From positions 1,612,001 through 1,676,000 of the forward strand of contig NZ_CP120374.1 of the NCBI RefSeq assembly GCF_029892065.1: a DNA stretch of 64,000 bases. Direction: 5' to 3'. Source of the stretch: Sinorhizobium garamanticum. Lineage in GTDB: Bacteria > Pseudomonadota > Alphaproteobacteria > Rhizobiales > Rhizobiaceae. The notes under the pieces were generated by a model. That model was given only the letters and a program-made list of their open reading frames with translations. It was not told the origin of the DNA and searched no databases. The position numbers and the translations under genes were made by a program. Each line of letters starts with the position of its first letter. Within the stretch, counting starts at the first letter, position 1. Of the stretch, positions 33,774 through 47,835 are shown piece by piece.

Positions 33774-34909
33774 CCATGGAAGCGCAAAGCACCATTCCGG
33801 TTGCCACGCAGCCGAAGGAGCAACCGAAGGAAAAGCACCACAATGAAAGCTATTCGGCTCTCGTCTGGCGGCGTCTCAAACGGTCTTGGACCGGCCTTCT
33901 CGGCCTGATCCTCGTCAGCTTGCTGGTCCTGATGGCGCTCTTCGCCGATTTCCTGTCGCCCGTCGACCCGAAGGCGACCGGGGTCGGCTTCGTACCACCG
34001 CAGGCGGTCAGCTTTTACGACAAGGACGGCAATTTCGTCTTCCCGCCGCGCAGCTATCCGGTGCGCGAAACGGAGGAACTCGACCCGATCACCTTCCAGC
34101 CGGTGGTCGGCCCGGATTACGACAATCCGCAGATCCTCGGCTTCTTCGTCAAGGGTGCGCCCTACCGGCTGCTGGGCCTGATCCCAGCGGAGCGGCACCT
34201 TTTCGGCGCTGTTGATGGAACGGCAGTCCATTTCCTCGGCACCGACAAGTTCGGCCGCGACGTGCTCTCCCGCATCCTCCATGGCTCGCGCATCTCGCTG
34301 ATGATCGCGCTCATCGTCGTCTTCATCGTCACCGTGGTCGGCACGACCGTCGGTATGGTGTCCGGCTATTTCGGCGGCCGCTTCGATGCTTGGGTGCAGC
34401 GCTTCGTCGAGCTCGTGCTCGCCTTTCCGCAACTGCCGCTCTATCTGGCGCTCGCCTCGCTGATCCCGGTGACGGCGCCGACCAGCGTGTTCCTCGCCTT
34501 CGTCATCATCGTGATGTCGGCGCTCGGCTGGGCGCAGATGTCGCGCGAGGTCCGTGGCAAGACGCTGGCGCTGGCCCGGATCGACTATGTCCGTGCAGCG
34601 ATCGCGATCGGCGCGACGGACCGGCGCATCATTTTCCAGCACATCTTCCCGAATGTGATGAGCCACGTCATCGTTGCGGTGACGCTGTCGATCCCGCAGG
34701 TCGTGCTGCTCGAATCCTTCCTCGGCTTCCTCGGATTCGCGGTGAAACCGCCGCTCATTTCTTGGGGGCTGATGTTGCAGGATACGGCGAATTACTCGGC
34801 GATCGGGTCCTATCCCTGGATTCTCTCGCCCGTCGCCTTCGTGCTCGTCACCGTCTTCGCCTTCAACGCGCTTGGTGACGGCCTGCGCGACGCAATCGAC
34901 CCCTATTGA
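33770..34909 (+). CDS. agpC: Alpha-galactoside ABC transporter permease (DppC type)
   Basis: A 379-residue permease of the DppC/OppC group. It has a soluble N-terminal tail rich in charged residues, a first membrane segment LLGLILVSLLVLMALFADFL, then a periplasmic insert of about 110 residues (PPQAVSFYDKDGNFVFPPRSY to HFLGTDKFGRDVLSR). That insert is longer than in peptide permeases and typical of the large-ligand subclass. The EAA-like loop is LARIDYVRAAIAIGATDRRIIFQHIFPNV. Start overlaps agpB (ATGA). Confidence 0.9.
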   Translation: MTMEAQSTIPVATQPKEQPKEKHHNESYSALVWRRLKRSWTGLLGLILVSLLVLMALFADFLSPVDPKATGVGFVPPQAVSFYDKDGNFVFPPRSYPVRETEELDPITFQPVVGPDYDNPQILGFFVKGAPYRLLGLIPAERHLFGAVDGTAVHFLGTDKFGRDVLSRILHGSRISLMIALIVVFIVTVVGTTVGMVSGYFGGRFDAWVQRFVELVLAFPQLPLYLALASLIPVTAPTSVFLAFVIIVMSALGWAQMSREVRGKTLALARIDYVRAAIAIGATDRRIIFQHIFPNVMSHVIVAVTLSIPQVVLLESFLGFLGFAVKPPLISWGLMLQDTANYSAIGSYPWILSPVAFVLVTVFAFNALGDGLRDAIDPY

Positions 34910-34920
34910 GGAGCACGCCG

Positions 34921-36591
34921 ATGGAGACGACAGAAACTATTGCCCCGGCTCCTGAAGAAAGGCGCGACCGCCATACCAAGGATACGCGGCCGGTCATCGA
35001 CGCACGCAAGGTGGCGGTCACCTTCAAGGTCGAGCATGGAACCGTCGAAGCGGTAAAGGACGTTTCCTTCCAGCTCTACCGCGGTGAGACGGTCGCGATC
35101 GTCGGCGAGTCCGGCTCCGGCAAGTCGGTGACGGCGCGGACTGTCATGGGGCTTTTGTCCAAGCGTGCGACGATCGCTCCGCAGGCGCGCATCGAATATG
35201 ACGGCCGCGACGTCTTGAAGTTTTCGAAGAAGCAGCGCCGGGCGCTGCGCGGCGATCGGATCTCGATGATCTTCCAGGAGCCGATGAGTTCGCTCAATCC
35301 CGTCTATACGATCGGCAGCCAGATCGTCGAGGCAATCCGCGCCCATCGGCGGATGAGCCGTCGCGCGGCGAACGAACGGGCGCTGGAACTCCTGCGCCAC
35401 GTGCAGATACCGGATCCGGAGGCGCGGCTCAACCAGTATCCGCATCAGCTTTCCGGCGGCCAGCGGCAGCGGGTGATGATCGCCATGGCGCTCGCCAACG
35501 ACCCGGACGTACTGATCGCCGACGAACCGACGACGGCGCTCGACGTCACCGTGCAGGCGCAGATTTTGAATCTGATCCGCAAGCTGCAAAAGGAACTCGG
35601 CATGGCCGTGATCCTGATCACCCACGACCTGACGGTCGTCCGGCAGTTCTCGGACTATGTCTACGTGATGCAATACGGCGAGGTGAAGGAACACAACACG
35701 ACGGCTGCACTCTTCGCCAACCCGCTTCACGCCTATACGCGCCGGCTGCTGGCCTCCGAACCCTCGGGCGCGGCCAATTCGCTGCCGGACAATGCGCCGA
35801 TCATGCTCGACGGCCGGGACGTCAGGGTTTCCTTCATGCTGAAGAAGGGCGGCTTCTTCAAACCGGAGCTGAAGGAACTCGTCGCCGTCGACAGCTTGAA
35901 CCTTCACCTGCGGCGGCACGAAACGCTCGGCCTCGTCGGCGAGTCCGGCTCCGGCAAGACCACTTTCGGCCAGGCGCTGATCCGGCTCATCAACACCGAC
36001 GGCGGCGAGATCTACTTCGACGGTCAGCCGATCCACGGCAAGGACCGCAAGGCGATGCGGCCGCTTCGCTCGCGGATCCAGGTCGTCTTCCAGGACCCGT
36101 TCGCCTCGCTCAACCCGCGCATGTCGGTGGGCCAGATCATTGAGGAAGGCCTGGTCGTCAACGGCATCGGCGAGAACCGCCAGGACCGGTTGGCGCGCGT
36201 CGAGGACGCGCTCGTCAGCGCCGGCATGCCGGCCAACATCCTGTCGCGCTTTCCGCACGAGTTTTCCGGCGGCCAGCGCCAGCGCATAGCAATCGCCCGC
36301 GCCATTGCGCTCGAGCCGGAGTTCATCCTGCTCGACGAGCCGACCTCGGCGCTCGACCTTTCGGTGCAGGCGCAGATCATCGAGCTCTTGCGCAAGCTCC
36401 AGGACGAGCGGGGCCTGAGCTACCTCTTCATCTCCCATGATCTTAAGGTCGTGCGCGCGCTCTGCCACCGCGTGGTGGTGATGCAGCACGGCAAGATCGT
36501 CGAAGAGGGGCCGGTGAGCGAAATCCTTTCCAATCCCAAGACCGCCTACACCGAACGGCTCGTCAGGGCCGCCTTCGATGTAGCCGCATGA
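34921..36591 (+). CDS. agpD: Alpha-galactoside ABC transporter ATPase, fused DppD-DppF type
   Basis: A 556-residue protein with two complete ATPase domains, so one gene replaces the usual DppD/DppF pair. Domain 1 has Walker A GESGSGKS, signature LSGGQRQR and Walker [13 protein letters not shown]. Domain 2 has [17 protein letters not shown] and [12 protein letters not shown]. All catalytic residues are intact in both halves. GAGGAG lies 9 bases before ATG 34921, preferred over the 34906 reading. The last codon overlaps a possible agaL2 start. Confidence 0.92.
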   Translation: METTETIAPAPEERRDRHTKDTRPVIDARKVAVTFKVEHGTVEAVKDVSFQLYRGETVAIVGESGSGKSVTARTVMGLLSKRATIAPQARIEYDGRDVLKFSKKQRRALRGDRISMIFQEPMSSLNPVYTIGSQIVEAIRAHRRMSRRAANERALELLRHVQIPDPEARLNQYPHQLSGGQRQRVMIAMALANDPDVLIADEPTTALDVTVQAQILNLIRKLQKELGMAVILITHDLTVVRQFSDYVYVMQYGEVKEHNTTAALFANPLHAYTRRLLASEPSGAANSLPDNAPIMLDGRDVRVSFMLKKGGFFKPELKELVAVDSLNLHLRRHETLGLVGESGSGKTTFGQALIRLINTDGGEIYFDGQPIHGKDRKAMRPLRSRIQVVFQDPFASLNPRMSVGQIIEEGLVVNGIGENRQDRLARVEDALVSAGMPANILSRFPHEFSGGQRQRIAIARAIALEPEFILLDEPTSALDLSVQAQIIELLRKLQDERGLSYLFISHDLKVVRALCHRVVVMQHGKIVEEGPVSEILSNPKTAYTERLVRAAFDVAA

Positions 36592-36611
36592 CCTTCAAAA
36601 CAGAGGTATCC

Positions 36612-37985
36612 ATGACCAGGCAACCCAAGATCACCTTCATCGGCGCCGGCTCCACCGTCTTCATGAAGAACATCATCGGCGACGTCTTGCAGCGCCCGGC
36701 GCTTTCTGCCGCCACCATCGCGCTGATGGACGTGAACCCCGAACGTCTCGCCGAAAGCGAGATCGTCGCCGGCAAGCTCGTGCGCACGCTCGGCGTCAAG
36801 GCAAAGATCGAAACGCACTCGAATCAGCTGAAGGCGCTGGAAGGGGCGGATTTCGTCGTCGTCGCCTTCCAGATCGGCGGTTACGAGCCCTGCACGGTCA
36901 CCGACTTCGAAGTGCCGAAGAAATACGGTCTGCGCCAGACGATCGCCGACACGCTCGGCGTCGGCGGCATCATGCGGGGCTTACGCACCGTGCCGCATCT
37001 CTGGAAGATCTGCGAGGATATGCTGGAGGCCTGCCCCGAAGCGATCCTGCTGCAATACGTCAACCCGATGGCGATCAACACCTGGGCGATCGCGGAGAAA
37101 TACCCGACGATCCGGCAGGTGGGCCTCTGCCATTCGGTTCAGGGCACGGCCTTCGAGCTTGCCCGCGACCTCGACATCCCTGTCGAGGAAATCCGCTACC
37201 GTGCGGCCGGCATCAACCACATGGCCTTTTATCTGAAGTTCGAGCACCGTCAGAACAACGGAAGCTATCGCGACCTCTATCCGGATCTGATCCGTGGCTA
37301 CCGCGAAGGCCGTTTCCCGAAGCCCAGCCATTGGAACCCGCGCTGCCCGAACAAGGTGCGCTATGAGATGCTGACGCGGCTCGGTTACTTCGTCACCGAA
37401 AGTTCCGAGCATTTCGCCGAGTACACGCCCTATTTCATCAAGGACGGGCGTCCGGATCTCATCGAGAAGTTCGGCATTCCGCTCGACGAATATCCGAAGC
37501 GCTGCATCGAGCAGATCGAGCGATGGAAGGGGCAGGCGGCCGCCTATAAGGAAGCCGAGACGATCGAGGTGGCGGAAAGCCATGAATACGCCTCCTCGAT
37601 CATGAACTCGGTCTGGACGGGCGAGCCTTCGGTCATCTACGGCAACGTCAGGAACAGCGGCTGCATCACCTCGCTGCCGGAGAACTGCGCTGCGGAAGTG
37701 CCGTGCCTGGTCGATGCGTCGGGCATCCAGCCGACTTATATCGGTGCGCTGCCGCCGCAGCTCACCGCGCTGATCCGCACCAACATCAACGTCCAGGAAC
37801 TGACGGTTCAGGCGCTTATCACCGAGAACCGCGAGCATCTCTATCACGCCGCGATGATGGATCCGCATACGGCCGCCGAACTCGACCTCGACCAGATCTG
37901 GTCGCTCGTCGACGACCTGCTCGCCGCCCATCGCGATTGGATCCCCGAATGGGCGCGTGTTTCGAAAAAGGTTCAGGCCGCCTGA
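36612..37985 (+). CDS. agaL2: Alpha-galactosidase, glycoside hydrolase family 4 (second copy)
   Basis: A 457-residue GH4 enzyme paralogous to agaL1. NAD-binding loop KITFIGAGSTVFMKNI, metal/substrate motifs QYVNPMAINTW and CHSVQ (C173, H174). The GLCHSVQGT motif is that of the classical melA alpha-galactosidases, while agaL1 has CHGVQ, so the two may differ in preferred chain length or substrate. ATG 36612 has CAGAGG five bases upstream; an ATG at 36588 overlapping the agpD stop (ATGA) is the alternative start. Last gene of the operon, followed by a strong terminator. Confidence 0.9.
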   Translation: MTRQPKITFIGAGSTVFMKNIIGDVLQRPALSAATIALMDVNPERLAESEIVAGKLVRTLGVKAKIETHSNQLKALEGADFVVVAFQIGGYEPCTVTDFEVPKKYGLRQTIADTLGVGGIMRGLRTVPHLWKICEDMLEACPEAILLQYVNPMAINTWAIAEKYPTIRQVGLCHSVQGTAFELARDLDIPVEEIRYRAAGINHMAFYLKFEHRQNNGSYRDLYPDLIRGYREGRFPKPSHWNPRCPNKVRYEMLTRLGYFVTESSEHFAEYTPYFIKDGRPDLIEKFGIPLDEYPKRCIEQIERWKGQAAAYKEAETIEVAESHEYASSIMNSVWTGEPSVIYGNVRNSGCITSLPENCAAEVPCLVDASGIQPTYIGALPPQLTALIRTNINVQELTVQALITENREHLYHAAMMDPHTAAELDLDQIWSLVDDLLAAHRDWIPEWARVSKKVQAA

Positions 37986-38010
37986 TTTTTTCTCCCGGTC
38001 AGGCGGCAAG

Positions 38011-38042
38011 AAAGCCCCGGAACGGCAGTTCCGGGGCTTTTC
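38011..38042 (+). terminator. Rho-independent terminator of the agp operon
   Basis: AAAGCCCCGGAAC and GTTCCGGGGCTTT form a 13-base-pair stem with a 4-base GGCA loop, ending in a T-run, 26 bases after the agaL2 stop. The clearest intrinsic terminator in the window. Confidence 0.92.
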
Positions 38043-38098
38043 CGTGAGCGGCCTCTTAAAAATTGCGCGCCGGTGCGCCACATTACCTGAACGTATAT

Positions 38099-38202
38099 CC
38101 TGCATGTTTGCTCAAATCGGTGTCGATTAAGGCTAAGGACGTGCAGTGATTCAAAGTGCCACAGCGGCCTGCGTGCGTCCGAAAGGACGCAAGGGCGCTG
38201 TC
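38099..38202. repeat. RIME-type palindromic repeat, copy E (diverged)
   Basis: CCTGCATGTTTGCTCAAATCGG, return arm weakened, linker GTGATTCAAAGTGCCACAGCG, second hairpin GCGTCCGAAAGGACGC. More diverged than the other copies. Confidence 0.82.
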
Positions 38203-38222
38203 GGCGATGACGGAGTGTCGCA

Positions 38223-39479
38223 ATGCAGTCGCTATTGAATCCGAGCCTTGCCGAGGCACGCCACGAAGACCAAACCCGGCCGATGCGGAGCCGGAAAATC
38301 CTCGACTGGTTGATCAACGAGACGCGCGGCGAGCGTTTCATCGACAACATCTTCGTTGAAATGTGCGAACGGCTGGTGGCGGCCGGCGTGCCGGTCGCGC
38401 GGGCGACGCTTCATTTCCGAATTCACCATCCGCAATGGATCGGCGCGCGCATTCTCTGGCGCAAAGGGCTGTCGGAGGCGGAACTCCAGACCTATGAATA
38501 CGGCATCGAGGACACCGAGCAATATCTGAACAGCCCGCTGCACGAGTTCAACAACGGAGCAGCAGAGGTTCGGCGGCACCTCGATGACCCCGCGGCGGAC
38601 GGTCCGCAATACCCCCTTTATGACGAGCTCAGCGCCAGCGGTCTCACAGACTATTTCATCTGGCCGCTCGAGCACACGCTCGGCAAGCGGCATGCGGTGA
38701 CCTTCGCAAGCGACAGGCCGGGCGGTTTCAGCGAGGACGACATGGCGGTCTTCGCCGATCTCCTGCCAGCGCTGGCGCTCGTCAGCGAGATCAGGCTGAA
38801 GAACCGCTTCGCCCGGACGCTGCTGGAGACCTATGTCGGGCCGCATGCGAGCGAACAGATCCTGGCCGGTGCAACGACGCGCGGCAGCGGAGTGACGGTC
38901 GGTGCCGCGATCCTGATCTGCGATCTTCGCGACTTCACGAAGCTGTCCGACCTGTGGCCGCGGGACGACGTGATCGAGCTGTTGAACGGCTATTTCGACG
39001 CGATGTGCGAGCCGATCGAGCGGCACGGCGGCGAGATACTCAAGTTCATGGGCGATGGCCTTCTGGCGATTTTCCCGCTCAGCGACCCCATGGCCTGCAA
39101 CAATCTTCTCAGCGCAATCGGCGAAGCACAGGCGGCGTTTGCCAGGCTGAACGAGGAGAACCTGAAAAAGGGCCATGAACCGCTCGGCTACGGCATCGGC
39201 GTCCATGTGGGCGACGTGATGTATGGCAACATCGGCTCGCGCAAGCGCCTCGACTTCACGGTGATCGGGCCGGCGGTGAACATCGCTTCCCGTCTCGAAA
39301 GCCTGACAAAGGTGATCAAGCGGCCGGTTCTGCTCTCCAGGGCGTTCGTCGAAATGGCGAAATGCCAGGGCGAGTTGGAAAATCTCGGCTCCCATTCGGT
39401 AAGGGGGCTCGACGAGCCGATCGATGTCTTTGCGTTTTCCGGCAATTCCGCGTCGGCGGATTTGACCGCAGGCTCCTAA
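38223..39479 (+). CDS. Class III adenylate cyclase with N-terminal sensory region
   Basis: A 418-residue soluble protein. Residues about 20-190 form an uncharacterised, probably GAF-like sensor region. Residues about 225-405 are the class III cyclase catalytic domain: metal aspartates D234 (LICDLRDFTKLSD) and D278 (KFMGDGLLAIF), substrate-specifying K274 and a Thr at the paired position in DFTVIGPAVNIASRLES (the adenylate pattern), with the transition-state Asn and Arg in VNIASR. Rhizobia carry many such cyclases, each with its own sensor part; the signal here is unknown. Stands alone, with a RIME upstream. Confidence 0.88.
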   Translation: MQSLLNPSLAEARHEDQTRPMRSRKILDWLINETRGERFIDNIFVEMCERLVAAGVPVARATLHFRIHHPQWIGARILWRKGLSEAELQTYEYGIEDTEQYLNSPLHEFNNGAAEVRRHLDDPAADGPQYPLYDELSASGLTDYFIWPLEHTLGKRHAVTFASDRPGGFSEDDMAVFADLLPALALVSEIRLKNRFARTLLETYVGPHASEQILAGATTRGSGVTVGAAILICDLRDFTKLSDLWPRDDVIELLNGYFDAMCEPIERHGGEILKFMGDGLLAIFPLSDPMACNNLLSAIGEAQAAFARLNEENLKKGHEPLGYGIGVHVGDVMYGNIGSRKRLDFTVIGPAVNIASRLESLTKVIKRPVLLSRAFVEMAKCQGELENLGSHSVRGLDEPIDVFAFSGNSASADLTAGS

Positions 39480-39823
39480 TAGGGGGCCGATTAAACGAGA
39501 ATTATCTCGGTAGATCCATGGCTACAGGGGACTGTCAGCGCGCCAGAATGGCGCGTGGCGGCGTGGTCGACGGTTGGGAATACCCAATAGGCAAGCAAAG
39601 GCATGGTGACCAGAACAGGGCCCGCCGGGAACTTATGCGTTCCTTATGTCTTTTGGCATGAGTTCCGTGTCGATTTCCCATGCGACTTCGGGTCAGCGTG
39701 ACATGGAACGGGACACCGTTTTCGCGCAGCGTTGCCTTCAGAATTCCATAGTTGTTGCGTCAAGCGGGCCCGACCTGGAGACGAGTATCGGCGGCGTGAC
39801 CGCCGAGCAGTGAGTAAGAGACG
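39480..39823. other. Intergenic stretch, no gene recognised
   Basis: About 340 bases between the cyclase and the 102-residue unknown gene. A short inverted repeat GGAAC..GTTCC (39631-39646) is present, but no promoter pair or RNA could be identified. Short open frames here have no ribosome site or family resemblance. Confidence 0.5.
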
Positions 39824-40132
39824 ATGAAGATCAAGAATGGCTTCAGGATCACCTGGAAGACCAGCCGAAATCTGCCAATCGAGTATTTCATCCTGGCGAA
39901 TGTGCAGTTCGAAGGAAGAGTCATCGGCCATCTCGCCGGCCGCCCGATCCGCGAGACCGTCGTCGACAATGACGGGCTTCGTTATCGGTTCGTGGGTGTC
40001 GCGCCGCGCGACGAGAGAGGCCGGTTCGATGTCCAGTCGCTCCAGGCGGGGGAATGGATCGTCCAGCCTGGACTGGTTTACGCTCAGAATCCGCAGCTGA
40101 CTTCCAGCGAAGGCGCAGATCGCGCGGCGTGA
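39824..40132 (+). CDS. Hypothetical protein, 102 residues
   Basis: I do not recognise this protein. It reads as a globular, beta-rich sequence: MKIKNGFRITWKTSRNLPIE, then FEGRVIGHLAGRPIRETVVD and LRYRFVGVAPRDERGRFDV. It has no signal peptide or membrane segment. Codon use looks coding (strong third-position G/C), and AAGAGACG lies before the ATG, which supports a real gene. Its 3' end runs into a RIME seven bases after the stop. It could belong with the cyclase 344 bases upstream or be independent. Confidence 0.55.
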   Translation: MKIKNGFRITWKTSRNLPIEYFILANVQFEGRVIGHLAGRPIRETVVDNDGLRYRFVGVAPRDERGRFDVQSLQAGEWIVQPGLVYAQNPQLTSSEGADRAA

Positions 40133-40138
40133 CCTCCT

Positions 40139-40244
40139 TACAGCGCCGCGCGTCCAATCGGACGCGCAAAGGTCGCTGTAGCGCTTTGAATTGCTGCAGG
40201 ATTTTGTCCTTAAATCAATCCCGATCTAAGGGATCATGCAGTAG
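40139..40244. repeat. RIME-type palindromic repeat, copy F
   Basis: Inverted orientation like copy B: TACAGCGCCGCGCGTCCAAT, hairpin partner GGACGCGC, linker CGCTTTGAATTGCTGCAGG, then the CTTAAATC..GATCTAAGG arms and CATGCAGTAG. It lies directly downstream of thiE and could double as the end of the thi transcript. Confidence 0.9.
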
Positions 40245-40250
40245 TCGGGT

Positions 40251-40856
40251 TCAGCGCCAGCGCGCGGTCTTTTCGATCCATTCCCGCGTCCGGCCTTCCG
40301 GGTCGGCATTCAGCGTTATGTCGGTGACGACGGCAGCGCTGTTTGCGCCGTGGGCGAAGACGCCTTCGAGCCGGTCAGTGTTCAACCCGCCGATCGCGAC
40401 CAGCGGAAGCGGCCGCACGCGCTCGCGCCAGGCGGAAATGCGGGCAAGCCCCTGCGGCTCCCATTTCATCTTCTTGAGGATCGTTGGGAAGATCGGTCCG
40501 AGCGCCACGTAGTCGGGCTTGGCGGCGAGCGCGGTCTCGAGCTCCGTCTCGTCATGGGTGCTGAGGCCGAGCTTCAGCCCGGCGGCGCGGATCGCCGCGA
40601 CATCGGCCGCGGCAAGATCCTCCTGACCGAGATGAACGAAATCGCAGCCTTCCTCGATCGCGACTTGCCAATAGTCGTTGACGATCATCTGGCAGTCGTG
40701 ATCGGCGCAGACTGTTCCGGCGCGGCGGATCTCGCTCCTGATCTCCGAGTCGGGGCGGTCCTTGATCCGAAGCTGCACCAGCTTCACACCGAGCGGCACG
40801 AGGCGCTCGATCCAGTCGGCGCTGTCGACGATGAGGTAGAACGGGTCGAGCTTCAC
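40251..40856 (-). CDS. thiE: Thiamine-phosphate synthase
   Basis: Joins the hydroxymethylpyrimidine diphosphate and thiazole phosphate to give thiamine phosphate. The 201-residue TIM barrel is typical in length: LVQLRIKD near residue 30, the diphosphate-binding [24 protein letters not shown] (about 58-81) and [13 protein letters not shown], then [28 protein letters not shown]. The start is GTG overlapping the thiG stop (GTGA). Last gene of thiCOSGE. Confidence 0.93.
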   Translation of the reverse strand: MKLDPFYLIVDSADWIERLVPLGVKLVQLRIKDRPDSEIRSEIRRAGTVCADHDCQMIVNDYWQVAIEEGCDFVHLGQEDLAAADVAAIRAAGLKLGLSTHDETELETALAAKPDYVALGPIFPTILKKMKWEPQGLARISAWRERVRPLPLVAIGGLNTDRLEGVFAHGANSAAVVTDITLNADPEGRTREWIEKTARWR

Positions 40857-41626
40857 GAGAAGACTGCCTTTCCGATGACGGGGGTCGAGGGGACGGCCAT
40901 GTCACGCGGTTCGAGCATGCCCGCTTCGAAGGCGGCACGCCCTGCCTCGATCGCCTTGGCAAAGGCTGCGGCCATCAGCGCCGGATTGCCGGCGCCGGCA
41001 ACGGCGGTGTTGAGAAGCACCGCGTCGTATCCGAGCTCCATCACGGTCGTCGCATGCGACGGCCGGCCGATGCCGGCGTCGACGATGAGTGGCACATCGG
41101 GAAAATGCGCGCGCATGCTTCGAAGCGCCGCGATGTTCTGCGGCCCCATGGCGCTGCCGATCGGTGCGCACCAGGGCATCAGCACCTTGCAGCCCGCCTC
41201 GACCAGCCGTTCGGCGACGACCAGATCGTCGGTCGTATAGGGGAAGACCTCGAAACCTTCGCCGGCAAGGATGCGCGCCGCCTCGACAAGCCCGAAGACG
41301 TCCGGCTGAAGCGTATCGTGATGGCCGATGACCTCGAGCTTGATCCAGCTCGTGCCGAAGACCTCGCGCGCCATCTTCGCCGTCAGCACCGCCTCCGACA
41401 CCGAGTAGCAGCCGGCGGTGTTCGGCAGAACGCGCGCGCCGAGTTCGCGGATGAGTTCGAAGAAAGCGCCGCCCTGTCGGCCGCCGGCCGTCTCACGGCG
41501 GAGCGATACGGTGACGACCTCGGTGCCCGCCTGTCGGACAGCATCGGCGAGGATGGCGGGGGAGGGGTAGCGCGCCGTGCCGAGCAGCATGCGCGAGCCA
41601 AGTTCCTGTCCGTACAGTGTCAGCAT
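40853..41626 (-). CDS. thiG: Thiazole synthase
   Basis: Builds the thiazole phosphate ring from deoxyxylulose phosphate, dehydroglycine and ThiS thiocarboxylate. 257 residues, start [20 protein letters not shown]. The Schiff-base lysine is K96 (WIKLEVIG), and the phosphate-binding loop [20 protein letters not shown] is intact. It follows thiS by two bases. Dehydroglycine would come from the adjacent ThiO, the aerobic route. Confidence 0.95.
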   Translation of the reverse strand: MLTLYGQELGSRMLLGTARYPSPAILADAVRQAGTEVVTVSLRRETAGGRQGGAFFELIRELGARVLPNTAGCYSVSEAVLTAKMAREVFGTSWIKLEVIGHHDTLQPDVFGLVEAARILAGEGFEVFPYTTDDLVVAERLVEAGCKVLMPWCAPIGSAMGPQNIAALRSMRAHFPDVPLIVDAGIGRPSHATTVMELGYDAVLLNTAVAGAGNPALMAAAFAKAIEAGRAAFEAGMLEPRDMAVPSTPVIGKAVFS

Positions 41627-41628
41627 CT

Positions 41629-41822
41629 TCAGCCTCCCTTCATCGGCGAGAGAATTTCGATCCGGTCGCGATCATTGAGCCGATGGTTTGCCCTATCGGT
41701 CCGGTGAACGAGTTCGCCGTTGACGGCGGTTGCGAGCCAGTCCCCTTCGAAGTCGAGCTGCGCCAGCAGCTCGGAAAGTGTGGCGGCGAAGACGTCCTGT
41801 TCTTCGCCATTGACGATCAGTC

Positions 41823-41826
<4 letters not shown>
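41629..41826 (-). CDS. thiS: Sulfur carrier protein ThiS
   Basis: A 65-residue ubiquitin-like carrier beginning [20 protein letters not shown] and ending in the essential Gly-Gly (ILSPMKGG) that is thiocarboxylated to deliver sulfur to ThiG. ATG overlaps the thiO stop (ATGA). The motifs are complete. The activating enzyme ThiF is not in this window. Confidence 0.93.
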
Positions 41827-44713
<2,887 letters not shown>

Positions 44714-44751
44714 TCACGGAGAATCGGAATCCTGGCCTTCGCACGTCCGCA

Positions 44752-44844
44752 CCGTCCCTACGCCAGTATGAACTGGATCAGGTTCAACGGGTCACTGCGC
44801 GCTTTAGCAGTATCTCAGCCCCTTGCCGGGACCCCCCTGGTGAA
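44752..44844 (-). promoter_or_regulatory. TPP riboswitch (THI element) upstream of thiC
   Basis: On the minus strand the conserved segments appear in order: GGGGCTGAGA (the THI-box, around 44815-44824), GACCCGTTGAACCTGATC (around 44775-44793), then CAGTTCATACTGGCGTAGGG. These are the diagnostic thiamine-pyrophosphate aptamer elements. The aptamer ends about 113 bases before the thiC ATG, leaving room for an expression platform; which mechanism (transcription or start-site masking) applies was not resolved. Confidence 0.96.
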
Positions 44845-44992
44845 TGGATGCAAATAGTCACCGATATCGCCGCTGCGTCAACCCTGTTTTTTCGACGTTT
44901 GGCCGGGTGAAGCCCGCGCGGCCCACTGCCGCCCTTGGGAAGCGGGAGGCCTGACCCTATGTAGGAAGGATGAAATCGAAAGGTGTTCGCTC

Positions 44993-45376
44993 ATGTCAGA
45001 CAAGCCGTTCAAAATTCCCGGGCCCGATCATCCGATCACCATTGACCACAACCCAGCGCGCGTCGTCGTCAAGCTCGACGGCCGCGTCGTTGCCGATACG
45101 CGCGATGCACTGACGCTCCGCGAGGCGTCCTATCCGCCGGTGCAGTATATTCCCCGCAAGGACGTCGACATGTCGCTGCTTGCACGCACCGAGCATTCGA
45201 CGCATTGCCCTTACAAGGGCGACGCGTCCTATTACAGCATTACCCCAGGAGGCGAGCGCTCGAAAAACGCCATCTGGACCTATGAAAACCCGCATGCGGC
45301 GGTGCGTGAAATCAAGGACCACATGGCCTTCTATCCGGATCGGGTGGATTCGATCGAGGAATTGCCGGCGTCTTAG
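44993..45376 (+). CDS. DUF427 family protein
   Basis: A 127-residue protein matching the DUF427 domain throughout: NPARVVVKLDGRVVADTRDALTLREASYPPVQYIPRKDVDM, then HSTHCPYKGDASYYSITPGG and AIWTYENPHAAVREIKDHMAFYPDRVD. The invariant HCPYKG motif is intact. The fold is a small beta barrel; no biochemical role is established. It is read divergently from the thi operon and convergently with the AraC regulator. RBS before ATG is weak (GAAAGGTGTTCGCTC). Confidence 0.88.
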   Translation: MSDKPFKIPGPDHPITIDHNPARVVVKLDGRVVADTRDALTLREASYPPVQYIPRKDVDMSLLARTEHSTHCPYKGDASYYSITPGGERSKNAIWTYENPHAAVREIKDHMAFYPDRVDSIEELPAS

Positions 45377-45415
45377 GCTGCCTGCTCAACCGTCCCGACG
45401 AGACAGCGCGTACCG

Positions 45416-47615
<2,200 letters not shown>

Positions 47616-47701
47616 TCACGACTTCGACATGGTGCTGGAGCCTGCGCGCCTACGCCCGACCTTTAGCAGGAGAACCTACACGCAAGCTTCGTCACGGTAA
47701 C

Positions 47702-47717
47702 ATAACCCATCAGTTAT
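47702..47717. promoter_or_regulatory. PcaQ-like LysR operator upstream of the aromatic-acid-type ABC operon
   Basis: ATAACC-CATC-AGTTAT. The published PcaQ site in S. meliloti, as I recall it, is ATAACC-N4-GGTTAA; the left half is identical and the right half shares GTTA. It lies 119 bases upstream of the pcaM-like ATG, a normal distance for LysR activation. Confidence 0.65.
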
Positions 47718-47835
47718 GGAACACGCGCTGACATTTCATTATTTATCGCTGTTGGACATGACAGACTGATGTAGTTTGACGCTGATATCTAGGCGATGCC
47801 GGACGGGAGTGAGCCGGGTATCGCGGGGAGGAAAA

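Noticed and set aside
34903-36489. 528-codon minus-strand frame opposite agpD
   Set aside because: Antisense to the two-domain ATPase; its length reflects strand-symmetric codon bias, not a protein.
39625-39660. Extracytoplasmic-sigma (GGAAC...CGTT) promoter before the 102-residue gene
   Set aside because: GGAAC is present, but no CGTT lies at the required 16-17 base distance, and the site is almost 200 bases from the start codon.
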